Assembly: GCA_020881915.1 (NCBI GenBank)
Contig: JAJFPB010000002.1
Span: forward strand, 682,001 to 746,000
DNA: 64,000 bases
DNA from: Paramyrothecium sp. XJ0827
Taxonomy: Eukaryota > Ascomycota > Sordariomycetes > Hypocreales > Stachybotryaceae
Reading direction: 5' to 3'
The position numbers and the translations under genes are program-made. Shown here in pieces: positions 55,445-64,000 of this stretch. The notes under the pieces were generated by a model. That model did no database searches and was not told the origin of the DNA. It worked only from the letters and a program-made list of their open reading frames with translations. Position 1 is the stretch's first letter; every line of letters begins with the position of its first letter.

Positions 55445-57482
55445 GATAATACTGCTTAAAATTAGCTAATAGAATCTGCAAAGCAATCGGCTTCTAAGTA
55501 GTTCTTAAATACCCTTATTTGCTATTTAACCTTACAGCTTTAACTTACTTTATACTGCCTCTAGTCTCTCTCGGCCTAAGGAGAGTACCGTGCGTTCCAA
55601 TTTCTTGTACTCTTCACGCGAAACGCCTAACATGCTCACCAGCCGGTTTCTCAACCGAACGGCCATATTAAGGACAAGGAAGGAAAAGATATGGTGGGTT
55701 GCAAATTGACCGCTACACTGCCTTCATATCAGTTCAGCATCATCTACAAGACTCATGTTACAGGATGATGCTAGGTCCTTTGTGGTGGCTTCTTCACCAA
55801 GCTCAACGACCAGACTATCATTTGGTATCGCGCTTTCCTTTGCCAGTCGAGGATCTCTGTATCCATTGGAAAGAGGGCCAAAATGTCTTTGCAAATAAGA
55901 CGTGGTCGAAGGAATCGGCAAAGTCCTCGCCGCGAGACACCAAGATGTATGGTTCCGTGCTGCATCTCTGGTGCCGCAGGAGTTATAGTCAATTATGACC
56001 TTACCGTTCATTACATGGAGTGTGAACCATTTCTGGGTCTTCATACGAGAAGTCAAAGCTCTCAACACCCTAGAAAACAGGGCCCTATTGCAACAGCTAG
56101 ATGCGAATGGCATCAATAGCTGGCCACAGGGGCGACCTCGGAAAGGAACAACTGTCCGATGGGGTTGTCGGACATGCAATGTAGCTGGGACTTCTGCCAT
56201 CAGCCAATTTCTTAGGTAGCTAATGTCACTAGTTCTTTCCAGGTTTTAATGGTTCAGACCCAGATCCGATACGCCCGTGTTGACTTCGCGCACTAAGGAG
56301 ATATATGCTCGATAAACTTGCTTGCCGAAGGTCGGAGTCTTTCATCATCTATTGCGGCAAAGAAGCGGTGAGGGCGTTGCAATGTATGGCTTGACATGGC
56401 GTTAACTTAGAAATTGGAGACATGCCCGCTCGAAATGTTACTAGCCGTAGGTGGATAGGGGCCAAGTGTCACGGCCAGAACGGAGGATCGGGAGATGGCC
56501 AACCCAACCCCCCCCCCTTCCCGCCCCCCCTTCCCCGGATAAACTTGATTAACGAACACATGGCAAGAGGCCCTCTGGGGCAATGGGACGTAGGACTGAA
56601 GGAGAACGCGTCAGTACGCTTTTCCAGGACCGACGAGGCAATCTCACGGTCCTTTCGACCCTGGTCCAGACAAGGACTGGCGATAGGGTATCTCGGTCCA
56701 ATGTGCAATGATATAGATGGGGAGGACTCTACGGGACATAAGCTAGGATAGTTACAAGCTATTAACAATTATCTAACACACAAGTAAATGAATTATAGAC
56801 TTGACTACTACAATCTACTTACGCATTACTAGACGTAATGCCCACTGAACTATATTGCTTAGTATAACGCCACGACTTACTGCAGACGGACCAGCCTACC
56901 CTGCAAGTTCATATAGTTGGAATAAGTCCAACCATTCCACCAAGACTTTTCAATACTTGGAGTGTGGTTTTATTGAAGTGGCTCATGAATTGAGTAATAC
57001 CTATTCGGGAGTACTTAGATTAGACCAGTGGGCAATTAAACGCAGCCCCATAAACTGAGTGGCAGCCTCAAAGATCGTGGCTTTAGGGCTGAAAAAATGT
57101 GTTTCCGAGTCTGACGCCACAGGCCTGAGCTGATCTGCTGAGGAATGTATACCCTTAGAAGCCAAGCCTGCTATGCAAGGTCCAGTCTAGACCATCATCG
57201 ACCGAACAAGATACCAGGCGGCATCAGGCTGCATGCCGTCCGCTCCCAACGAACGCATTGATCGCCTTAAACCGATGCTGAACCTACCATCAGCCGTCCT
57301 CATAACTCTTCCAAGTAGAATCTCAGTCGGCCACAGAGAGTCAGACTCTGGTCTAGGCCACGGAAGAAACCTTATCTGCCGGAAAGCATCAAAACTGGGG
57401 GCAAGGCATATATCATTGAGGCGCCTTGCTTGAGCTATACATATAGCAAGGCCGTCTCCTCCATCCTTGGAAAAAGTCGAAT
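55445..57482. other. Gene-poor region with C-run tract
   Basis: 2 kb without a supported gene. Opposing ORFs at 55699-56200 overlap antisense and resemble nothing known. A run of C blocks is listed separately. Confidence 0.45.
56499..56536 (-). repeat. C-run tract, potential G-quadruplex on the minus strand
   Basis: Five blocks of three to ten C separated by one to two bases (56503-56505, 56508-56517, 56520-56522, 56524-56530, 56533-56536). The minus strand thus carries G-runs meeting the usual G4 pattern. Confidence 0.75.
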
Positions 57483-59223
57483 ATGACAACCCCGACAAGA
57501 AGGCCAGACGACCTCATTAAAATCACTTGTTTTGAGCCATTCATATTTCCAATGGATTCCTACAAGCCCATCTGCTTCACGAAGATTCTTGGAGTTAATG
57601 ATGAGGAGGCCATCCCTCCTAAGGGGAGTGTCTCCAAGGCACTCGAGGAAAACCCAAGAAATGGGTCTCTCGCCATTCCTCCGGCGCCGACAGCGCCTGG
57701 AGGCCCCTTGGGTCTCGCTATGATGACTAGGAAGTTCTGGAGGCCTGGTCGCGAACTCAAGATTGGCTTCCAAGGAGGAACACAATGGCAGAAGGTTAGC
57801 TGGACCTAGACTACACATAGGGTCATCGATTCACTAATAAATACTCTAGGATAAAGTCAAGCAGTATGCTCCAGAGTGGTCCAAGTACGCCAACATCGAG
57901 ATGACTTTTGTCGACTCAGGAGACACGGACATCCTCATCGACTTCAATCCTGGCTTGGGATCCTGGTCATACCTAGGAACAGACTGTAGTTGGTACAGCT
58001 CTCAGAACCGGCCCTCAATGAACCTGGGCTGGATCAATGACAACAAGTCGGAAGGCGACATCTGCCAGGTCATCCTTCATGAGTTTGGGCACGCACTCGG
58101 GGCCGTCCATGAGCATGAGAGTCCTTATGCTCAGATCCCATGGAATAAGGAAAAGGTCTACCAGGACCTTGGAGGCCCGCCGAACAACTGGAGCAAAGCC
58201 CAGGTTGACCAAAACATGTTCACGCTCTACACACTCGAAGACACTCCGGCAACATGGTTCGATCCGGATAGCATTATGCTATACTACTTCCCAGCCAGCT
58301 GGACAACGAATGGCAAGGGCACGAATTACAATACCAAGCTATCCAACCTTGACAAGGCGTATTCCAAGTTTTGCTATCCGGCTGACGCCTATGATGCCGG
58401 ACAGTACAACACCATAGAGGTCCGTCCTTGGGACAAGCCGCAGCTGGAAAACGACAAAATCATATACTACTACAAGAAATACGATGATGTGCCGCAGATC
58501 CCAATTGGAATCACATCCCTTGACATTAACCAAAAAGGCGGTATCCGTATCAGAGCTTTCGCTAGCGAGGCAACAACGGAGAAATTTAAAGCATCTCTGC
58601 AGAGCTGGTCGGACACCACGCTCTATTCGGCCTCCATGACCTGGTTGGAGAAAAGCTCGAGCTTCAGCTACATCCAGACTGGCGTCTACAACACAACGGA
58701 AACACGTCCCTGGGACAAGCCGCAGCTCACGCAGTCGAAGCGTATAAACTTCGCCACGCCCTTCAACGAGCCGCCCAAGGTCATCACCTGGCTGCAGTCC
58801 CTGGACATGAACGAATCCAAGGGCTGGCGTATCAGGGTGTACCCCACCGACGTCGACACCCACGGCTTCACCATCCACGCTGACTCGTGGGCCGACTCAA
58901 TCCTCTACAGCGCTGGCGTCACCTGGCTGGCCTACCCTGCCGACCAGCCCGGCGTCACCAGTGGCAAATTCAGCACCACGGATGTACGCCCCTGGGACAA
59001 GCCGCAGGCCGAGAATTCAGGGACATTCAACTTCCCGACGGCATTCGCAAAGACACCCAAGGTCATTATGGCCATCGATTCGCTCGACTACAACGAGAAC
59101 AAGGGTCTGCGCCTGCGTCTGAGTACGTCCTCGGTCACTAATACAGGCATCACCTGGCATCTGCAGAGCTGGTGGGACTCCATCATGTATAGCTCTGGGG
59201 CCTCGTTCTTCGCTTGGACTTGA
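57483..59223 (+). CDS. Metzincin metalloprotease with three H-type lectin repeats
   Basis: Two exons (57483-57794, 57850-59223; 55-bp intron), 561 aa. The catalytic domain has HEFGHALGAVH (ligands His181, His185, His191; base Glu182) followed by EHESP, as in astacin-like and related metzincins, with a Met-turn at DSIMLYYF. Three similar modules of about 90 aa follow. Each opens with RPWDKPQ, carries a Gly/Ile strand (ITSLDINQKGGIRIRAF, WLQSLDMNESKGWRIRVY, MAIDSLDYNENKGLRLRL) and closes with SWxDxxxYSA/SSGxxW, the H-type lectin pattern known from GalNAc-binding discoidin-I and snail agglutinins. No signal peptide is visible at MTTPTRRPDDLIK. The lectins probably direct the protease to glycans; unconventional secretion or cytosolic defence is inference. 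Confidence 0.86.
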
Positions 59224-60087
59224 CCGATCAGCAGCCGGTCGAAGGTCTTCAACAGCCCTTCAAGCAGCCTACATAGTAAAGAGTGTGATATGTGTAGGAT
59301 GAAGCAGCATAACATGAGTGCTCATGATGTTCTGTACATTGTAAATCCACGAATATGAGAGCAAAATAACCGAGACAGTTGTATTGAATATTGCCAATTC
59401 GCCACGAAAAATGCTACTTCTCACTCCAAGGACCGAAGACAAGTTCGGTTCGAGCCCTAGCTTAGGACCGTATGTTAACACTTACGGGCATGAGTTACGT
59501 CACCACGGAGAAGCTTGAATGAAAAGAACTCTAATGGCAAGAATCATTGGCTCCAGTGCCAAAATTGTGAGGGGCATCCTCCGCTACGTAGCGTTGACAT
59601 CCGCAAAGTAAAAGGCGAGGTCAAACCAAGCTGCGACATCGTAACCAGCTGTTAGGTTCATAGCTTACTCCCCCCAGAGAAGTATAGAGGATAAAAGACG
59701 TGTTATTGTGCCCGAGATGTAGGAGTTTCATGTGTACTGTGCGAGTTACTCTAAACACTAAGTAAAAAGCGAGCAATTTTATGCCCAGACGTTCCATGTC
59801 AGATTTATGAGTTGCATAATATTTGGAAGTTCTCGCACTATGATTGGTTGCTTCCATGCAGTTGGTATTCGAAAGATGTGCGCGACTTTGCACTGTTGGT
59901 CTCCAGCCAACATGCGGTCCCATTATCAATCCTTCAGACTTACAGGATAAAGTGCAAGTCCCCCTCTTCCTTCAAGCTTGGGGAAAAGTCACATCAACAA
60001 CGCACAGGAGAATACACATTCTGCCGTCATCAAACAGATAAGTTGACCTAGCAATTCTCTGGTAACCTGTTTCCGACATTACAAACC
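59224..60087. other. Intergenic region
   Basis: No supported gene or repeat. Confidence 0.5.
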
Positions 60088-60987
60088 ATGGCGCCTAATC
60101 CACCCAAACCGATCCGAGTATACATTACTCGTGAGTAGTGTTCTTGTGCACCCTGGAAGCAGTCATGGATACGTGAATGAAGCGCTAATGCTGCCTGATA
60201 GCCCCCGGCCCAAATTCTTGGAAGGTAGCAATCAGCCATGGTCACCGTTTGCGCTGCCCAAATGTGGTGCTGACACATTACATAGACATTGTTTCTTCTT
60301 GAAGAGCTAGGCCTCAACTACGAGCTTGAACCGTTCAGATTCGAAAAAATCAAGGAAAAGCCTTTTATCAGTATCAACCCGAATGGTCGTGTTCCGGCCA
60401 TCGAAGATCCCAACACTGGTCTTGTCTTGTGGGAATCCGGCGCCATTAATCATTACATCGTTGAGCAGTATGATGTTGAAAAACAGCTGACATACACCGG
60501 CCTCCAGGAGAAGCACCTGGTTAACCAGTGGCTCCATTTTCAGATGAGCGGGCAAGGCCCGTACTACGGTCAATGCGGCTGGTTTCAGCATCTGCATCAC
60601 GAGAAAGTCCCCTCTGCTATCGAGCGCTATGCGAATGAGATAAAGCGTGTGCTCGGCGTAATTGAGCGCGTGTTGAACGAGAGGGATTCCCAGTGGCTTG
60701 TTGGAGACAAGATGACATTTGCTGACATGGCCTTTGCGCCATGGAACTTCCGACTTAGTGAGGTTCTGGTGCAATCCTGGGATGAAGTGTGGGAAGGACT
60801 TCCGCGCACACGCGCCTGGCATGAGCGAATGGTAGGACTGCCCTCTTGGAAACGATGCATGGAGATTCGTGCTCGCCTCATGGACGAGCAAGGTCTTCAG
60901 TGGAATGGAGTGCCCAAGGGCATTGAGACGTTTACCGCGTACGAAGAGAAAATCGCCGCCGGTGATTATTCTACGGCGAAGGAGTAG
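60088..60987 (+). CDS. Glutathione S-transferase (Ure2p-like)
   Basis: Three exons (60088-60130, 60202-60224 of 23 nt, 60286-60987), introns 71 and 61 bp, 255 aa. The micro-exon restores VYITPPGPNSWKTLFLLEELGL, the thioredoxin-fold start of Ure2p-like GSTs. The cis-Pro motif NPNGRVPAIEDP and the WESGAINHYIVEQYD helix complete the glutathione-binding domain. The all-helical C-terminal domain includes VNQWLHFQMSGQGPYYGQ and DKMTFADMAFAPWNF with its conserved Asp cap. Such enzymes conjugate or reduce electrophiles with glutathione in the cytosol. An NmrA-like gene and a Zn2Cys6 regulator lie just downstream, so a stress-inducible detoxification role is plausible. The start at 60088 is the only ATG close to the first strand. 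Confidence 0.92.
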
Positions 60988-61452
60988 CTGCAGCTTGTAG
61001 ATGCAAAGCACAAGACTCTAGGTCTCATGAAATTGATAAATTCCTCCATCATGACGTGCTGACATTCAAGAGACCTATTGCGGTGCAGTGGCATAGAGAT
61101 GTGAGATTAAGTGGGAGGCTTTGCAAGGGAAACACCATACCTAAATTATCTGTCGATTAAGAGGAGGCTATGACATGCACCGTTTTCAATCCAGGAGCCG
61201 GAGACTGATCATGCGATTTCTCACAGATATTTCCGTCTTTATGAACGCATGCTATGCCGAACGGAGAGTGCTAACTTGGGAATGTCTGAGCAAACTCAAC
61301 CAGAGATTTTATCAGGTTGGAGAAATTTAAGCACTCAAATAAAGGAAGTAGAGGGTGTTAATTTCCCTGAGTAGAGTTAAAACCTATGGTATGTCCTTCA
61401 ATTGTCCCGTCATTGTCCGGAATGACAGAACGGGAGAGGGTTGCGGTATCGT
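60988..61452. other. Spacer between convergent genes
   Basis: 3' ends of the GST and NmrA-like genes; nothing else seen. Confidence 0.5.
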
Positions 61453-62669
61453 TTACGGCTTCCCTTCCCATACCTTGGTAAGAAAGGCATCGGCTTCCGT
61501 GAACTTATGATCCGGAAACAGCTGGTTCATCTCATCAGAGGAGTCCCATGCCCCACGTAAGCTGCTCAGAAGAAACCCAATCAAAACCGTTTTCTTAAAA
61601 GCCTCTGCCTGATCACCCTGAACAGAACGATGAGATGCTTTAAGAGTGGCTGTTGTTTTCAAGGTTCCTGCTTCGAGGTCCTCAACCTTTTCTTTGAGAA
61701 TCGCGAATGGGCGTCCTGCGATATGTGAGCAAGCTGATACTTCCTGCAATGAGAGAGAACATAATCACCTCTAATCTGACTTCCGAGCTCAATGATTTGT
61801 GAAAAGGTAAGTCTGTTGCCTCTAATGCCTCCTACTTTGGGCCATGTGCCCTCATAATCGACTGCTCGAACAACGATCGCTGCGAGATCTGAAGCGGTGG
61901 TGAGGGTAATGACTGCGTCTTCGTGGCCATCGACCACAACAGCACTTCTTTCTTCAAAATCGAATGCGAACTGCAGTGGATCGACGTATTTTGTGGTCTG
62001 GTAGGGATAGGCCAAATAATCCAAAAATATGCCTGGCTGGAATAAAGTGTATTCGAGAACCTTGATGATTTATTAGCATTGTATGCCTGGAAGCACCCGA
62101 GATAATTACCTTTCCTGCTTTGTTCACCTCCTCCAGATATTCTCGAATTTTCTTTTTTCCTTCAATCCAGGGCATGCAAACTGTACCCGAGCTATCGTAA
62201 GGTGAGCCACTGTCCACTCGGTGCACTAGTCCATGAAAATTCACCTTCCAAACTCGCTTGGGGCAAAGCGCTTGACACCGGCCGTGATCGCGGCATCAAT
62301 GAGGTTCCGTTGCGAAATCTGACCTGGGTCGGAAAGTGTCTGCACGAAGGAAAGGAGCGTATGGGTACCCGCAAGGACTTGAGCTAATTTCTCTTTGTCG
62401 TGATAGTCGATTGAGTGCCAAGCCACTTCGCGCGCTATGGGTTCTGCAGGTGCCTCCTATAGATATCATGCATGAGTAAACAGAAGCTTCAGCCACGGCG
62501 ATCGGCCATACCTTTCGGCTAAGAACAATGATTTCGTGCTTTCCTGCGGCAACGAGAGCGTCTATAATCTCTCTACAAACCTCTGTTCACCCGTTAGTTG
62601 CCAGTTGCAGAAATCACAGACTTGTTTTATCTTACGGCCGGAGCCACCAGCAACGGCAATCTTGACCAT
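61453..62669 (-). CDS. NmrA-like NAD(P)-binding protein (isoflavone-reductase type)
   Basis: Six exons (62669-62636, 62582-62512, 62456-62245, 62191-62110, 62060-61769, 61715-61453), introns 49-55 bp GT-AG, 317 aa. The protein begins MVKIAVAGGSGQVCREII, the Rossmann dinucleotide loop, and continues HEIIVLSRK, VKRFAPSEFG, PGIFLDYLAYP and LTTASDLAAIVVRAVDYEG, all typical of atypical short-chain reductases related to NmrA and isoflavone reductase. The last intron was placed so that IRGRPFAILKEKVEDLEAG is restored; nearer acceptors give stops or a 35-bp intron. NmrA itself senses NAD/NADP and regulates nitrogen genes, while relatives reduce phenylpropanoids. The gene is divergent from the Zn2Cys6 factor, suggesting joint control. 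Confidence 0.9.
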
Positions 62670-63245
62670 GTTGGGGGATGTAAAGGAAGAACACTGATGT
62701 ATGATGTTTGTGAAAGAGTGATTGTCGTGGAATCGCTGTCTGTCTTTGGATATTTTCTGATCAGAGGGTGATGCCCCCTTTTGTATTCGGACTTGACCTC
62801 TCATCCACGCAGTCGACAATGACATGCACCTGGTGCGGTAAGCCATTGCTTTGCTAACCCATTGCTCCGCGGGGCAACCAAACCTGCAGATTTATTGCCG
62901 ACACTGAACGATCAATGCAAGGGTTGGGCTCTAAACTTGTATGGAGCCTGTGTTCAAGCTTCTGATTGGCTCAACATGGATGGACCCCCCACTTCAAACA
63001 AGTCGGAATGGTGAGCACGTCGGTGCACCTTTTTACTCCGCCGCGGCGGAACGTTCGGCTGCTCCAAGCTTTATTCATCAACAAAAGCACCAGGATGGTT
63101 CATCGCTGCAAGGTGATATGAGCAACGCAACCCATAGCCATCCTTGAAATTACTATTAGTTTCTATACCTGATTGCGCTTGGGGTATTGTCGGGGCCCCG
63201 GACTTCCGGATCTAAACGAATATTATTGCTGAGTCAAGCTGCGCA
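62670..63245. promoter_or_regulatory. Divergent promoter region of the NmrA-like and Zn2Cys6 genes
   Basis: 576 bp between the two start codons, with no ORF of interest. GC-rich palindromic words such as GCCGCGGCGGAACG near 63041-63054, and CGG/CCG triplets near 63193-63210 (GGGGCCCCGGACTTCCGGA), are possible binding sites for Zn2Cys6 factors, which favour paired CGG. Confidence 0.4.
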
Positions 63246-64000
63246 ATGTCCGCGGACGAAATAGCCGGAGCGCCGACCGACGCATCGCCAGCCAAGAGAC
63301 GAAAGCTCCGGAAGGGGACGCAGAGTTGCTGGGAATGTAAACGTCGGAAAATTAGGTGCACAATCACGACCTCTGCGGGTTCATCATGTGATGGATGCAG
63401 AAGTCGTCAAACCGAATGCGTTGGCCAGGAGTTCCCTGACGTAGCTCGGCCGACGATCAAGATCACTTCGTCGAGTCAAGCCAAGGATCCCAACCCGAGT
63501 AACACCAGCACATCAAACGCAAGGACTAGAAATGGCCCTGAAACTGAGAGGCGTCTGAGCTCACAAGTAAGTCCACAAGGAACAATCTTTTGTCAATTTA
63601 CTAATGCTAAAACAAAAAGACCCCGACCAGCGGTGAATCCCACGAGATCATACATGCACTGACAACGAACGTTTATATCTCACAAAACTATCGGGGCGAA
63701 CCAGATGGAGACTTCAACAATCTAGACGCACTATCCGACGCCCTCCTTGCAGTGTGGCCTTGCGAACATGATCTCGACTTGATATTTAGTGTCCCCGTCG
63801 ATCTTGCGGTACTATTTCACGGCATAGTCTGTCTTCCTTACGCTCGATTCTATTCTGATCACATGACATCCCCCCGACATATATTGACGTCTCCGCGGAA
63901 GGGGTCTCATCCGGTGATGATCGCACGAAAACTCTTGTTACTCGGCACCCTGTTGCAAGGCATACCTTCAAGCGCTAGCGAGAAACTTACCGGTATGCGC
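63246..64000 (+). CDS. Zn(II)2Cys6 transcription factor, cut by the window end
   Basis: Exons 63246-63566 and 63620 to the window edge (53-bp intron); 234 codons are visible and the frame is open at 64000. The binuclear cluster is complete: CWECKRRKIRC then CDGCRSRQTEC (C28, C31, C38, C48, C51, C58; spacing CX2CX6CX9CX2CX6C), preceded by a basic AKRRKLRK nuclear signal. The second exon has the start of the fungal regulatory domain: LSDALLAVWPCEHDLDLIF, MTSPRHILTSPRKGSHPVMIARKLLLLGTLLQGIP. Zn2Cys6 proteins bind CGG repeats as dimers and usually control nearby metabolic genes. Its position, divergent from the NmrA-like gene and close to a GST, suggests those as targets; this is inference. Confidence 0.93.

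Noticed and set aside
61737..61768. Frameshift in the last part of the NmrA-like gene
   Set aside because: A normal 53-bp GT-AG intron ending at 61716 restores the family sequence, so no lesion is needed.

Overview
The window looks like nuclear DNA of a filamentous ascomycete (Pezizomycotina, most likely a Sordariomycete). Genes sit one by one on both strands. They are interrupted by short introns of about 48-150 bp with GTRAGT-type donors and CTAAC/CTGAC-like branch sites. Coding exons are GC-rich and spacers AT-richer. Typical fungal families are present: a Zn2Cys6 regulator, a GH55 glucanase, NmrA-like proteins, a DUF3445 protein, Cox23 and the NatB subunit Mdm20. There are no operons, rRNA genes, convincing tRNA genes, CRISPR arrays or intact transposons. 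Gene models were built by hand by joining reading frames at splice sites that restore family-like sequence. Several genes, such as cox23, have exons too short to stand out as ORFs.

Layout: 0.6-8 kb holds a thioredoxin with a WCPPC site, a five-exon DUF3445 (heme-dependent oxidative N-demethylase-like) protein, a dimeric alpha/beta-barrel-like protein whose N-terminus copies the histone H3 tail, a secreted zincin-like protein and a small secreted Cys protein. 9-23 kb holds a very large GH55-like secreted protein, a Gln/Ala-rich low-complexity protein, a secreted alpha/beta hydrolase and a secreted CHRD protein. 25-29 kb holds a 50-aa Cys-rich protein and a seven-helix membrane protein. 33-39 kb holds a coiled-coil protein with an in-frame TAG, Mdm20 and Cox23. 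40-45 kb holds a secreted cupin, an HD-domain nucleotidase-like protein and a LovD-type serine hydrolase. 46-50 kb holds one gene joining a Cys-rich zinc module, a P-loop GTPase, a RING-like module and a patatin phospholipase, an architecture resembling fungal immune (NLR-like) proteins. 51-57 kb is a decaying stretch with two clear pseudogenes. 57-64 kb holds a metzincin fused to three H-type lectin repeats, a glutathione transferase, an NmrA-like protein and the start of a Zn2Cys6 factor.

Housekeeping genes (Mdm20, Cox23, HD protein, thioredoxin) are mixed with secreted, defence-like and accessory genes. The GST, NmrA-like and Zn2Cys6 genes at the right edge could form a small stress or detoxification module, with the last two divergent from a shared 576-bp promoter. 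The two most notable observations are the H3-tail-like N-terminus (start at 3917) and the GTPase-RING-patatin protein (46328-50367).
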